A stretch of 64,000 nucleotides of DNA, taken from the NCBI GenBank assembly GCA_019694135.1, contig JAIBCM010000001.1:1-64000 (forward strand), in the 5' to 3' direction. This document shows, in pieces, positions 26,244 to 35,695 of this stretch; position 1 is the first letter of the stretch, and the number at the start of each line of letters is the position of its first letter. This DNA is from Verrucomicrobiia bacterium (lineage in GTDB: Bacteria > Verrucomicrobiota > Verrucomicrobiia > JADLBR01 > JAIBCM01). Made by a program: the position numbers and the translations under genes. The notes beneath the pieces were generated by a model. The model was not told the origin of the DNA. It did not search any database and was given only the letters and a program-made list of their open reading frames with translations.

Positions 26244-27361
26244 GCGGCAACAACTTCTTTGTTCGGTTCCCTTCCCACTAACCGATAAAAACTATCGCGT
26301 TGACGCGGCTCTCGACCCGTTTCTTGAATCAATTGCCTTAATTTACTTTCCGTCAATGCCTGGGGACTCGACGCACCAGCCATATGAAAAATTTTTTCTT
26401 CCATAATGGTTCCATGCAAATCATCAGCCCCATAACTTAATGCCACTTGCGCTAAAGAAACGCCAAACCCAATCCAATAAGCCGTGACATGCGGAATATT
26501 ATCCAAATAAAGACGACACACCGCCAAATTTTTCAGATCTTCGTAACCTGAAGTTTTTTGCACATACGACAACTCATTATCCTCAGGTTGAAAAGGCAAT
26601 GGAATAAATCCTGTAAACCCGCCCGTTTCATCTTGAAGTCGACGCAGTCGATGTAAATGATCAACACGCTGCTTTTTATTTTCCACATGACCATATAACA
26701 TCGTACACGTACTGCGCCCCTCCATTTCATGCCAAATACGATGCACCTCCAACCATTCTTCAGCCGTCTCCTTCCCACGACAAATCTTATCACGAATCAC
26801 AGGATCAAAAATTTCTGCTCCTCCGCCCGTTAACGAACCCAAACCATGCTCACGCAGAATTGCTAAAGTTTCGCGAATCGATTTTTTGGCTACCCGCTCC
26901 GCCAAATGACGAATCTCGATTGCTGTAAAGATTTTTAAATGCAACTCAAAAGAAACCGATTTTAAAGCACGCAACATTTCCAAATAATAATTCCAAGATA
27001 AAGTGGGATGCAGCCCACCCACAATATGCAATTCCGTCGCTCCTTCTTTTACAGCTTCTTCAGCCATCTTGACCATTTCATCAATGGCATATTCAAAAGC
27101 GCCTGGCTCACGCTTTTTCCGAGCAAAAGAGCAAAATTGACAACTCAAAATGCAAATATTGGAATAATTAATGTAACGATTTTTGAGATAAGTCGCAATA
27201 TTGCCATTTTTTCTAACCCGCACTGCGTTCGCTAAAAAACCTAAAACTTGAAGATCATTGCAATCGTATAATTGCAACGCTTCTTCGGGATTTAAACGTT
27301 GTTGAGAAAAAATCTTCTCCGCCACTTTTTCCAAACCCGCCTGTCGAATCAACTTTTCCAT
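26240..27361 (-). CDS. mqnE: aminofutalosine synthase
   Basis: This radical SAM enzyme joins 3-enolpyruvylbenzoate and SAM to form aminofutalosine. The cluster motif CILSCQFCSF is at about residues 71-80. ATELHIVGGLHPTL, GGGAEIFDPVIRDKIC and GADDLHGTIMEEKIFHMAGA match MqnE rather than MqnC. The length of 373 aa is normal. Its start overlaps the mqnP end by 13 bases. mqnB and mqnD, needed to finish the route, are not in the window. Confidence 0.95.
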   Translation of the reverse strand: MEKLIRQAGLEKVAEKIFSQQRLNPEEALQLYDCNDLQVLGFLANAVRVRKNGNIATYLKNRYINYSNICILSCQFCSFARKKREPGAFEYAIDEMVKMAEEAVKEGATELHIVGGLHPTLSWNYYLEMLRALKSVSFELHLKIFTAIEIRHLAERVAKKSIRETLAILREHGLGSLTGGGAEIFDPVIRDKICRGKETAEEWLEVHRIWHEMEGRSTCTMLYGHVENKKQRVDHLHRLRRLQDETGGFTGFIPLPFQPEDNELSYVQKTSGYEDLKNLAVCRLYLDNIPHVTAYWIGFGVSLAQVALSYGADDLHGTIMEEKIFHMAGASSPQALTESKLRQLIQETGREPRQRDSFYRLVGREPNKEVVAA

Positions 27362-28197
27362 AATTCAAAAATAACGCTCAACAATAAAACACAACCCACG
27401 AACGCGTTGACTTGAAAAAAAGCTAAATTAATTTTTTTCACATCGCCACTACGTGCCAAACTATGTTCAAACCATAAAGCCATACCGATCAAACTCCATC
27501 CTATCCAATATCTCCAACCCAAGTCAGAAAGCAAACCGAAACCCGCAAGAGTGGCCCAAGCTAACCCATGCAAAAATTGAGCCAATCGAAACGCAGCTAG
27601 ATTACCATAACGCACGGGAAAAGAATAAAGTCCCGCCTTTTTATCAAAAACCGTGTCCTGGGTGGCATAAATCAAATCAAAGCCAAAAACCCACAACAAA
27701 ACGGCCAAAGACAAAATCCAAGGCTGCCAAGTTAATAAAGAACCCGTCACACCTGCCCAAGCCCCCATCGGAGCAGTCGCAAGAGCTAAGCCTAAAAAAA
27801 AATGAGAAAAAGCCGTAAAACGTTTGGTTAACGAATAAAAAAAAATCAAAAAAACTGCCACAGGCGAAAGTAAAAGACATAATAAATTCAATCGCCAAGT
27901 TCCGAAAACAAAAATCAACAATGCGCTACAGACCAATACCCGCGCCCATCGTTTTGAAACCAAGCGATGTCTCCCTTCCGTGCGAGGATTCTGTTTATCC
28001 CACTCCCAATCTGCGCACCGATTAAAAGCCATCGCTGCTGTTCGAGCAGAAACCAAGCACACTAAAATCCAAATAATAACCGAAAATGCTGGCAATCCAT
28101 TTGCTGCCACCAACATTGCCACCAAAGCAAAAGGCAAAGCAAAAACAGTGTGCGAAAAACGAACAAAGCTGAGGATGTTTTTTACTTTTTGAAGCAC
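27349..28197 (-). CDS. mqnP: UbiA-family prenyltransferase (MqnP-like)
   Basis: This integral membrane prenyltransferase (282 aa, about eight helices) has the two Asp-rich motifs: NRCADWEWDKQNPRT and YATQDTVFDKKAG. Placed as first gene before mqnE-mqnA-mqnC, it very likely attaches the isoprenoid tail to the naphthoate product of the futalosine route. A UbiA 4-hydroxybenzoate prenyltransferase is the alternative, but context argues for menaquinone. Confidence 0.85.
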   Translation of the reverse strand: MLQKVKNILSFVRFSHTVFALPFALVAMLVAANGLPAFSVIIWILVCLVSARTAAMAFNRCADWEWDKQNPRTEGRHRLVSKRWARVLVCSALLIFVFGTWRLNLLCLLLSPVAVFLIFFYSLTKRFTAFSHFFLGLALATAPMGAWAGVTGSLLTWQPWILSLAVLLWVFGFDLIYATQDTVFDKKAGLYSFPVRYGNLAAFRLAQFLHGLAWATLAGFGLLSDLGWRYWIGWSLIGMALWFEHSLARSGDVKKINLAFFQVNAFVGCVLLLSVIFELWKS

Positions 28198-28254
28198 GAC
28201 TCAATTTAAAGTAAGAAATTAAAAGTGAGAAGTGAGAAGTAGAAAGGATGAGGT

Positions 28255-28283
28255 TTGACTTCTTAATGCTTAATTCCTAATTC
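28255..28283 (+). promoter_or_regulatory. possible promoter of proS
   Basis: TTGACT (28255-28260) and TAATTC (28278-28283) are 17 bases apart and end 17 bases before the proS ATG. The region also holds short imperfect direct repeats (AAGTGAG units and TTAATGC units), so the match may be partly chance. Confidence 0.4.
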
Positions 28284-28300
28284 TTAATGCCTATTTTAAT

Positions 28301-30016
28301 ATGCGTTGGTCACAACTCCTTATTCCCACCTTGCGTGAAGCTCCGGCGGATGCCGAAATTGCAAGCCATCGTTTACTTTTGCGCGCAGGCTTAGCGCGAA
28401 AGTTAGCGGGTGGCATTTATACCTTTTTGCCATTAGGACTTCGCGTGTTAAGAAAAATTGAAACCATTACCCGCGAAGAAATGAATCGCGCTGGCGCTCA
28501 AGAATTGCTCATGCCGGCTTTGCAACCTGTAGAACTTTGGAAGCGTGGCCCACGCTATGTCGCGGCAAAACCGGTCATGTTTCGCGCACAAGGTTTCGAA
28601 GAAAAAAAAGAGGAGGAATCCGAATTGGTCTTGGGCCCAACTCATGAAGAAGTCATTACCGATCTCGTTGCCACCAACCTCAATTCTTACCGTCATTTGC
28701 CTAAAACGTTTTACCAAATCCAAACCAAGTTTCGTAATGAAATTCGTCCCCGCTTTGGTTTGATGCGCGCTAAAGAGTTCAGCATGAAAGATGCTTATAG
28801 TTTTGATGCCACGGACGAGGCGGCCACGGTTTCCTATCAAAAAATGTATCAAGCTTATGAACGAATTTTTGCCCGCATAGGGCTAAAAGCGATGGTGGTG
28901 GAAGCTGACACAGGCGTCATGGGAGGAAGTTTTTCGCACGAATTTTCCGTCCCTTGCTCTGTTGGCGAAAGTGAAATTGTTTTTACTGAAGACGCTTCCT
29001 ATGCAGCGGCTATTGAAAAAGCAGTCAGCCTGGCCCACCCTCGCGATAATCCCACGCAATCTTTATCTCTCGAAAAATTCGCAACTCCCGATGTTGTAAC
29101 GATTGAAGATTTAACTCAAAAACATGCCGTCGCAGCTCGTGATCAAATCAAAACTTTAGTTTATCTTTGTGATGAAAAATTAAATATTTTCTTAATTCGT
29201 GGTGATCATTCTTTGAATGAAGCCAAAGTTGGCGCACTTGGTTTCAATGAATACCGACCTGCGACCGCCCAAGAAATTCAACAAGCGCTAGGCGCTAATC
29301 CGGGAAGTTTAGGTGCAACGGGCAATATCAAAAAACAAATTCATCAAATTTTTGCTGATGAAACGCTTCAAAACCAAAAAGGCATGGTCACGGGCGCTAA
29401 TGAAGATGGATTTCATCTCAAAAATGTCGACGTTGTTCGTGATATTTCTGTAGATCGTTTTTGCTCTCTAAGAACTGTCCTTGAAGGCGAAAAATCTTTG
29501 GAAGGAAAACCATTAGCTATTCAACGCGCTATTGAAGTCGGCCACGTTTTTAAACTCGGAACAAAATATAGCGAAGCGCTTGGCGCTAACTTTTTAGATG
29601 CTCAAGGAAAAAGTCAACTCATGGTCATGGGTTGCTACGGAATCGGTGTCACACGCTCTTTGCAGGCTGTGATTGAACAAAATCATGACGATAATGGCAT
29701 CCTTTGGCCTACCGCTATCGCGCCTTTTCCCGTTGTTATTACGCTATTAGACCAAACCTTACTCGCTGATGCAGAAATTTTACAAAAAGAATTAAGCAAT
29801 CACGGTATTGATTCCTTATTAGATGACCGAGATGAAAGACCTGGAATTAAATTTAAAGATGCCGATTTAGTCGGATTTCCCATTCGGATAACTGTTGGAG
29901 AAAAATCCAAAAAAGCAGGCGGTGTCGAAATGAAACTGCGCCACCAAAAAGAAAGCAAAATTCTTTCTCTAACCGAAACTGTTGCTTGGGCTGCTGATTA
30001 TTTAAAAGAAAAATAA
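28301..30016 (+). CDS. proS: prolyl-tRNA synthetase (bacterial type)
   Basis: This class II synthetase charges tRNA-Pro. The N-terminal RWSQLLIPTLREAPADAEI, motif 1 region, and motif 2 FRNEIRPRFGLMRAKEFSMK are clear. The inserted editing domain (about residues 225-380) is present, as in bacterial-type ProRS. The C-terminal anticodon domain contains LLDDRDERPGIKFKDADLVG. The length of 571 aa is normal. It is divergent from the mqn operon. Confidence 0.97.
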   Translation: MRWSQLLIPTLREAPADAEIASHRLLLRAGLARKLAGGIYTFLPLGLRVLRKIETITREEMNRAGAQELLMPALQPVELWKRGPRYVAAKPVMFRAQGFEEKKEEESELVLGPTHEEVITDLVATNLNSYRHLPKTFYQIQTKFRNEIRPRFGLMRAKEFSMKDAYSFDATDEAATVSYQKMYQAYERIFARIGLKAMVVEADTGVMGGSFSHEFSVPCSVGESEIVFTEDASYAAAIEKAVSLAHPRDNPTQSLSLEKFATPDVVTIEDLTQKHAVAARDQIKTLVYLCDEKLNIFLIRGDHSLNEAKVGALGFNEYRPATAQEIQQALGANPGSLGATGNIKKQIHQIFADETLQNQKGMVTGANEDGFHLKNVDVVRDISVDRFCSLRTVLEGEKSLEGKPLAIQRAIEVGHVFKLGTKYSEALGANFLDAQGKSQLMVMGCYGIGVTRSLQAVIEQNHDDNGILWPTAIAPFPVVITLLDQTLLADAEILQKELSNHGIDSLLDDRDERPGIKFKDADLVGFPIRITVGEKSKKAGGVEMKLRHQKESKILSLTETVAWAADYLKEK

Positions 30017-30053
30017 ACTGGCAATTTCAATAAGATAAAATAAATTGGATGAT

Positions 30054-30593
30054 ATGAGATCGCTTTATCTCATCATTGCCCTCTTTTCTTTATCGGCCAG
30101 TCTTCACGCCGATTTATTGCAGAATCTTTATGATCCCAATCGTCAAATTGATCGCAATAAAACAAGCACTTTAGCGCAACGCGCGTTTCATGCGAAAAAT
30201 TTTTCCTTCAATCATTCTGCTTTATTTTTCAATAAATCCCTATCCTTCGATCAATCGGCTAAGACCGAACGTTTTACTTGGAGTAAAACACCCTATTTTG
30301 CTAATAAAAAATTTGAAAAAACTTTACCCTCTTCTCTCTGGGCTGAGCGTCCTAATACTATGAAACTTTCCACTTTTGCCTGGCAAGACAAGACATTTTC
30401 TTCCGGAGAGCCTTATGAAACCCAATCAGCCAATGCTTTTTCCTTCAAAGAAGCTCCGGGATTTTCAGGAAAATATCCTGTGAATGATTATCGAGGTAAT
30501 TTACCAGTAAACGTTTCTCGCTCTCTTCAAATAAAAAAAGAAAAAGCATTAACGATCGAAGAAATCAAAGAAATTCTTAACAAAAACAAATAA
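30054..30593 (+). CDS. small exported protein of unknown function
   Basis: I do not recognise the family. From ATG 30054 (preferred over TTG 30045) the product is 179 aa with a signal peptide, MRSLYLIIALFSLSASLHA. The mature part has no obvious domain. It is rich in Phe, Ser, Lys and Asn in short aromatic repeats (FHAKNFSFNHSALFFNKSLS, FSFKEAPGF). The C terminus is a charged helix (KALTIEEIKEILNKNK). It is probably periplasmic or surface-exposed. It is convergent with the next gene, with a one-base gap. Confidence 0.65.
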   Translation: MRSLYLIIALFSLSASLHADLLQNLYDPNRQIDRNKTSTLAQRAFHAKNFSFNHSALFFNKSLSFDQSAKTERFTWSKTPYFANKKFEKTLPSSLWAERPNTMKLSTFAWQDKTFSSGEPYETQSANAFSFKEAPGFSGKYPVNDYRGNLPVNVSRSLQIKKEKALTIEEIKEILNKNK

Positions 30594-30594
30594 G

Positions 30595-31155
30595 CTAACC
30601 GCTTTTCATCACCCAATTGGTGCTTGCCACAAAATCGGAATAATTGGCTAACACAGCTTCCATTTGATAAGTGCCTGCTTGCGGTTTTTCTTTCCATCGA
30701 CTTAGTGGCACATCGACCCAAAAAACAAGCCGTTCTCCAGGCATGACCATAGAAGTGCCAATAGCTTGGATAAAACGTTTTCCAGTAGACCATCGATACA
30801 CTTCTTTCCCCTTCTTTTCGCGAAATACAACTTCAACACGCTGAGCATCTGGAAAAGAAAGTGTTTTGGGACGCTTGGCTTGGCTTATCACGACAATACC
30901 GGCTTTGATCGTAGGCAAAGATTGATCATTTTCTAAAATGACTGGCGAAGGCTCAATAATGGCGCTGACTTGAAAATCCTCTCGACGAATTTCATTAACC
31001 CGACGGACCCGTTCCGGATCACCAGCAAAAATATCAAACCGTTTACCCGGTACATAAGGCTGTAATCGATTACTATCCTTACTAGGATTTGCATCAAAAG
31101 CTGACAAACCTATCCACAAAACCAAACCACTTAATCCTCCAAACTTGCGCATCAT
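30595..31155 (-). CDS. exported protein with BsuPI-like domain
   Basis: An N-terminal hydrophobic stretch (GGLSGLVLWIGLSAF) suggests export. The C-terminal 100 or so residues resemble the BsuPI domain (intracellular proteinase inhibitor fold). VEVVFREKKGKEVYRWSTGK, RFIQAIG and PGERLVFWVDVPLS are spaced like the family's W...F and G-E motifs. The role in envelope proteins of this type is unknown. The start could be Met1 or Met2. It is divergent from the SecD-like gene. Confidence 0.65.
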   Translation of the reverse strand: MMRKFGGLSGLVLWIGLSAFDANPSKDSNRLQPYVPGKRFDIFAGDPERVRRVNEIRREDFQVSAIIEPSPVILENDQSLPTIKAGIVVISQAKRPKTLSFPDAQRVEVVFREKKGKEVYRWSTGKRFIQAIGTSMVMPGERLVFWVDVPLSRWKEKPQAGTYQMEAVLANYSDFVASTNWVMKSG

Positions 31156-31183
31156 TTAAAAATCTTATGAGAAAGATTTTTTT

Positions 31184-31213
31184 TTGCATTACTTTTCCAA
31201 AAAATCTTATACT
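31184..31213 (+). promoter_or_regulatory. probable promoter of the SecD-like gene
   Basis: TTGCAT (31184-31189) and TATACT (31208-31213) are 18 bases apart. The predicted start near 31220 nearly coincides with the ATG at 31222, which would make the transcript leaderless or almost so. No ribosome binding site is visible, in keeping with this. Confidence 0.5.
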
Positions 31214-31221
31214 TTTTTCGT

Positions 31222-31689
31222 ATGATGAAATATTTCACTTTTTTCGCTATTTTATTTTTACCTTTTACTATACTCCAAGCTGGAGGCGGAAAACCCAAAA
31301 TCGCACTGCGCATCCATCTACAAAGTGAAGGCGCCTTACCGAGTGATAAAATTGTGAATGTTGTATTGGAAAAACCTCCAAAAACTATTGCTATTGTTCC
31401 TATTCCAGAACTTTCCGAGTTAAACCTTATCGATGCTCAACCTTACTCAGATCTTCCCAACTCTGCTTTATTAACTTTTAATGTTCATGGAACACGCGTA
31501 CTCAACGTTACCACCACCGCAAATCGCGGAAAACATTTAGTCGTTTTCATAAACGGTCGGGTCGTTTATGCGCCTATTATCGATACGACCCTTCCTAATG
31601 GTAAACTTTTAATTCCCAATAATGTTACTGAAGAAGAATTGATCGAACTACAAAAATGGGCAAAACGAAATAAAAAGAAAAAGATTTAA
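31222..31689 (+). CDS. small exported protein with SecD-P1-head-like domain
   Basis: A signal peptide ([20 protein letters not shown]) precedes a 135-residue domain. The segment [20 protein letters not shown], followed by [20 protein letters not shown], matches the periplasmic P1 head pattern of SecD/SecF proteins. In those the form is roughly LA-x-V-D-G-x-V-x-S-AP-x-I, then G-x-x-x-I-x-G-x-(F/L)-(T/S)-x-EEA. No transmembrane SecD part exists here. It could be a free-standing substrate-binding domain. The tail KRNKKKKI is very basic. The stop shares TTAA with serS. Confidence 0.65.
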   Translation: MMKYFTFFAILFLPFTILQAGGGKPKIALRIHLQSEGALPSDKIVNVVLEKPPKTIAIVPIPELSELNLIDAQPYSDLPNSALLTFNVHGTRVLNVTTTANRGKHLVVFINGRVVYAPIIDTTLPNGKLLIPNNVTEEELIELQKWAKRNKKKKI

Positions 31690-32999
31690 CTCAATTCCCC
31701 ATTTAAACTAATCGTCCGCTTGCCTCCTAAATAAGGAATCAAAATTTCCGGTAAAACGATCGTCCCATTTTTCTGTTGATAAACTTCCAATAGAGCGACA
31801 ACCAAACGCGCCAAAGCAGTTCCAGAACCGTTAAGCGTATGACAAAAACGATTTTTACCTATACTATCTTTAAAACGAAGTGCCATACGACGAGCTTGAA
31901 AATCTTCAAAGTTGCTACAGGAAGAAACTTCTAAATATCGATTTTCGCCAGGCGCCCAAACCTCAATATCGTAACATTTCGCTGCTCCAAAACCCATATC
32001 GCCCGCACACAATAAAAGTGTGCGATAAGGCAACCCCAATAACTCCAAAACCCGTTCCGCATTCTCTCGCAACTTCTCCAATTCTTCATAAGAATTTTCA
32101 GGTTTAACGATTTTGACCAATTCCACCTTATCGAATTGGTGCATTCGAATCAGGCCTCTTGTTTCGCGACCTGAACTTCCGGCCTCTTTACGAAAACAAG
32201 GTGTATAAGCTGCGTAATAAATCGGCAAGTCTGCGTCTTTTAACAATTCGTCTCGATGCAAATTCGTTACGGGCACTTCCGCTGTCGGCGCCAAAAAAAG
32301 ATCCTCACCCGATTGACCCGTGCCATACATATCCTCCTCAAATTTTGGCAACTGCCCTGTCCCAATCATACTCTTGCGATGAATCAAAAATGGTGGAGAA
32401 ACTTCTTGATAGCGATGCTCTGAAGTGTGCAAATCCAATAAAAATTGAATAAGCGCTCTTTCTAATTTTGCGCCCGCCTTGCGATACACCACAAAACCAC
32501 TCCCGGAAATTTTACTACCCGCCTCAAAATCCAAAATCCCCAGCTTTTCTCCTAATTCGACGTGTGTTTTAAAATTTGAAATTTGAGATTTTACCTCTAC
32601 CACTTTTGAGTCACCCCACTCTTTTACGACAACGTTTTGTTCTGCACTTGAACCCTCTGGCACTGAATCGTGAGGAATATTGGGAATAAAAAGCGCTTTT
32701 TGATAAGCGTCAATTTCTAGTTCTCGACTCTCATTTTCAATAGCATCAATCGAATCTGCAATCGCTTTTGATTCCGAAAACAGCTCATCCGCATTTTCAC
32801 CGCGCGACTTGCGATTACCAATTTCTTTGGCCAATTTATTTTTCTGAGCCTTTAGTGTTTCCACCCTTCCTAAGGCTTCGCGCCACTTCGCATCCACCCC
32901 CAACCACTCTTCAATGAAAGACAAATAAGAAGCGTTTCGACGAGCTAAAGCCTGTTTCACTTCATTCCCCTGCTCACGAACTTTTTTGATATCTAACAT
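31686..32999 (-). CDS. serS: seryl-tRNA synthetase
   Basis: This class II enzyme charges tRNA-Ser. The N-terminal coiled-coil arm that binds the tRNA long variable arm spans about residues 30-105. Motif 2, [20 protein letters not shown], and motif 3, [17 protein letters not shown], are intact. The length of 437 aa is normal. Its stop overlaps the convergent SecD-like gene in TTAA. The window also carries a tRNA-Ser, 31 kb away. Confidence 0.97.
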   Translation of the reverse strand: MLDIKKVREQGNEVKQALARRNASYLSFIEEWLGVDAKWREALGRVETLKAQKNKLAKEIGNRKSRGENADELFSESKAIADSIDAIENESRELEIDAYQKALFIPNIPHDSVPEGSSAEQNVVVKEWGDSKVVEVKSQISNFKTHVELGEKLGILDFEAGSKISGSGFVVYRKAGAKLERALIQFLLDLHTSEHRYQEVSPPFLIHRKSMIGTGQLPKFEEDMYGTGQSGEDLFLAPTAEVPVTNLHRDELLKDADLPIYYAAYTPCFRKEAGSSGRETRGLIRMHQFDKVELVKIVKPENSYEELEKLRENAERVLELLGLPYRTLLLCAGDMGFGAAKCYDIEVWAPGENRYLEVSSCSNFEDFQARRMALRFKDSIGKNRFCHTLNGSGTALARLVVALLEVYQQKNGTIVLPEILIPYLGGKRTISLNGELS

Positions 33000-33099
33000 A
33001 ACAATCTTAACCTCTCCTTATTAAAGAAAATTTACTAAGATATGAAGAGTTTAATCCTGTCTTGGCAAGTCGAAAGCTTACTCTAATATGAGGGAAAAT

Positions 33100-33624
33100 A
33101 TGAATTCAACAATCGAAGCTATCAGCAGCACCGCTTTCAAACCATTTGGAGAACTCATTACCACCCCTCTAACAGGCGGTTATTCCACGAACGACGGAAC
33201 GGCCATTCGCTTTGATGAAGTCGCCAAATTAGATTTAACCGATTATCAAGGTTCGCCGCTTCTTAGCATTTTTCGTGTTATGCCCATTTCCTTCCCTTTC
33301 ACCATTCGCAAATTAGAGCGTCATCCTCATTCCAGTCAGGCTTTTATTCCATTAATCAGTCACCCCTTTTTATCGATTGTTGCTCCCCCAAGCGATCAGA
33401 TCGATCCCGCCAAAATTAAAATATTCTACGTGCCTTCGGGTCAAGGCGTCAATTACGCGCGAGGCACTTGGCATCATCAGGTCATCGCTTTAGAAAAAGA
33501 AACATCATTTCTTGTAGTGGGTCGCAAAGGCCAAGATAAAAATTGCGATGAAATCGAATTGCAACAAACCATTCTTTTAAAAGAAGGCCCTGTAGCTCAG
33601 ATGGATAGAGCAGAGGTTTCCTAA
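33100..33624 (+). CDS. ureidoglycolate lyase-like (AllA) protein
   Basis: The family releases urea from ureidoglycolate in allantoin breakdown. IRKLERHPHSSQAFIPLI and the cupin-like GVNYARGTWHHQVIAL match AllA. I choose ATG 33100, because GAGGG lies five bases upstream, over ATG 33088; this gives 174 aa. The last 12 residues (GPVAQMDRAEVS) are translated from the 5' half of the tRNA-Arg gene, whose sequence also supplies the stop TAA at 33622-33624. No other allantoin genes are near, so the physiological substrate is uncertain. Confidence 0.8.
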   Translation: MNSTIEAISSTAFKPFGELITTPLTGGYSTNDGTAIRFDEVAKLDLTDYQGSPLLSIFRVMPISFPFTIRKLERHPHSSQAFIPLISHPFLSIVAPPSDQIDPAKIKIFYVPSGQGVNYARGTWHHQVIALEKETSFLVVGRKGQDKNCDEIELQQTILLKEGPVAQMDRAEVS

Positions 33625-33659
33625 ACCTTTGGTCGGCCGTTCGACTCGGCCCAGGGCCA
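33586..33659 (+). tRNA. tRNA-Arg (anticodon CCT)
   Basis: The acceptor stem GGCCCTG pairs with CAGGGCC, and A73 is the discriminator. The D arm is GCTCAGATGGATAGAGC. The anticodon stem GAGGT/ACCTT has a G-T end pair and the loop TTCCTAA, giving anticodon CCT (33620-33622) for AGG. The T arm GGCCGTTCGACTCGGCC completes a 74-base tRNA. CCA is not encoded. It overlaps the 3' end of the AllA-like gene by 39 bases and abuts the stop of ctaB. Confidence 0.96.
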
Positions 33660-34559
33660 TTAACGTTTATCCAAAACTAAAACTGTTAACAAAAGAGGCA
33701 GATAAAAAATCGATGCCAAAAATAGATATTTAGCTTCTTGTCGTGCGCGACGTTTCATAAAACAAATCGCTAAAATTAGAAAAGCCAAATCAAAAATCAG
33801 CGCAAAAAGCGCATAAATCCCACCCGCCATGTTCAACACAACCGGCATTAAACTGATAGGAATTAGGGCTAACGTATAACCTAAAATTTGACGCGCGGTA
33901 TGATTTCCGTCTTGATCCAAAACGGGTAACATTTGAAATTCCGCTGCAGCATAATCGTCGCGATACATCCAAGCAATCGCCAAAAAATGCGGAATTTGCC
34001 AGAAAAAAATAATTGCAAAAAGCGCAACTGCTTCGATAGAAATCTCATTTCTCACTGCAGCCCAACCGATGACAGGTGGCAAAGCGCCAGGAATCGCACC
34101 GACTAACGTATTTAAAAGTGTTTTTCGTTTAAGCGGAGTATAGACAAACAAATAAATCGCCCAAGTTAATCCCGCTAACAAACTCGCCAAAGCATTCACC
34201 CATCCTGCTAAATAAACTATGCCCACTAAACTTATTAATAAACCAACAATACAAGCTTCTTGAACTGATAAACGTCCAGCGGGTAAAGGCCGATCTTGTG
34301 TGCGACGCATCCGCTTATCCCATTCTCGCTCTAAAACCTGATTCAAAGCTGCCGCACCACCTGCTACCAAAGCCGTGCCCACTATCGCATGGAAAAACAA
34401 AAAGCTATCAAAAGTAAAAGCGCTAGCTAAATAAAAACCAACGCCTGTGGTAATTAAAACCAACAAAGTTAACCTAACTTTGAAAAGTTCTGCATAATCT
34501 GCAAGGCGTACGGAAAAAGGAAGAGATTGTTTCACTGAAGTTACTGCGCCCGATTTCAT
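33660..34559 (-). CDS. ctaB: protoheme IX farnesyltransferase (heme O synthase)
   Basis: CtaB/CyoE farnesylates heme b to heme O for the oxidase. The UbiA-fold signature NQVLEREWDKRMRRTQDRPL (about residues 71-90) carries the catalytic Asp residues, and eight or nine hydrophobic segments fill 299 aa. It overlaps ctaA by four bases and ends the respiratory block at the tRNA-Arg. The context with ctaA and coxABC makes the assignment firm. Confidence 0.95.
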   Translation of the reverse strand: MKSGAVTSVKQSLPFSVRLADYAELFKVRLTLLVLITTGVGFYLASAFTFDSFLFFHAIVGTALVAGGAAALNQVLEREWDKRMRRTQDRPLPAGRLSVQEACIVGLLISLVGIVYLAGWVNALASLLAGLTWAIYLFVYTPLKRKTLLNTLVGAIPGALPPVIGWAAVRNEISIEAVALFAIIFFWQIPHFLAIAWMYRDDYAAAEFQMLPVLDQDGNHTARQILGYTLALIPISLMPVVLNMAGGIYALFALIFDLAFLILAICFMKRRARQEAKYLFLASIFYLPLLLTVLVLDKR

Positions 34560-35581
34560 ACTATACTGCTCGCTAACTCGATTGGAACTGAGTTTTCAAC
34601 TTGAATTCGCGCAAGAACTCGCGCTCTCCATAATAAAGCTAAAAGTAAACTACCCGTAACAAAAATCAAACTTCCTACAATCACATGTCCAGTCGCCACG
34701 TCAGCCGCCTTATTACTCCAAATGGTCCATGCGCCCAAAGCAATTTGCAAAATCACCAAGCACAACCACAACGTTGCCCATTTTCTTAAAAAATTTCTTT
34801 CTCGAAATAGTGATATCCAACAGCTTATCACTCCCAGAAAAATAAGCCCTGCAATGCCTCGGTGACCTAATTGCAAGTGAATTTGAAAGCGATCTGTCGG
34901 TTGCAACCCTTGAATTTGCAATCTTCTTTCATTAATCTGATTCAATCGAGCCTCATCTAAATTGGGAATAACCTGACCATAAGCCAAAGGAAAATCCGTA
35001 ATGGCAAGATCAGCATGCTCATGACGCATAATAGCTCCCAAAATCAGTTGCAAAAAAATGAGTCCTAATGTAATCGCAGTTAAAGTAAAAGTGGATTTTG
35101 CAATGGGCTTTTCTAAAGAAAAATCCAACCACGTTCGCGAAAAAAAGAGTGGCAATAAACTCATTAAAACTAAAAAACTCTGCGCCAAACAAGCGTGAAA
35201 AATTCCAATTTCATCCTTCATCCAAACCACGCGCAATCCCCCTAAAACGCCTTGCAAAACAACAAGTAACACTGCCAACCAAGCTAATTTTTTTATCCAA
35301 GACCGTTTTTCTTTAATCGTAATGAAAATAGCTAAAAAAATTGTTAAAAAACCTACCCCCGAAGCAATCAATCGATGCGAGTGTTCCATCAAAATCCCGC
35401 CCACCATTTTAGACCAGGGAAAGAAAAACATGTTATAACCATAAGTCGTTGGCCAATCTGGCACTGACATACCAACATTATGGCTCGTCACCAAACCACC
35501 TGCTCCGATCAAAATAAGAGTCGCAAAAGCCACGAAACAACTCGCCCAAAACAAACTGGCTCGATATTGTGGAATAGTCAT
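34556..35581 (-). CDS. ctaA: heme A synthase
   Basis: CtaA/Cox15 oxidises the C8 methyl of heme O to make heme A. Eight transmembrane helices are visible over 341 aa. Conserved heme-binding His occur in LMEHSHRLIASG, IFHACLAQSF, LQLGHRGIAGLIF and VATGHVIVGSLIF. Between helices 4 and 5 a loop of about 60 residues contains DEARLNQINERR. It overlaps ctaB by four bases. Together with ctaB it indicates an aa3- or caa3-type oxidase as client. Confidence 0.94.
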   Translation of the reverse strand: MTIPQYRASLFWASCFVAFATLILIGAGGLVTSHNVGMSVPDWPTTYGYNMFFFPWSKMVGGILMEHSHRLIASGVGFLTIFLAIFITIKEKRSWIKKLAWLAVLLVVLQGVLGGLRVVWMKDEIGIFHACLAQSFLVLMSLLPLFFSRTWLDFSLEKPIAKSTFTLTAITLGLIFLQLILGAIMRHEHADLAITDFPLAYGQVIPNLDEARLNQINERRLQIQGLQPTDRFQIHLQLGHRGIAGLIFLGVISCWISLFRERNFLRKWATLWLCLVILQIALGAWTIWSNKAADVATGHVIVGSLIFVTGSLLLALLWRARVLARIQVENSVPIELASSIV

Positions 35582-35695
35582 GAGTTATTGTCCAAATTCT
35601 TTAACTCTTAGATTAATACGAAACCCTTACCGGGTCAATGAACAGAATAAACAATTGCGATGCGCAACAATTTTATTTTTGATTTAAAATTTAAA

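Noticed and set aside
28220-28295. Short imperfect repeats (AAGTGAG and TTAATGC units) considered as a CRISPR or operator array
   Set aside because: Units are short, irregular and without spacers. They look like local low-complexity sequence.
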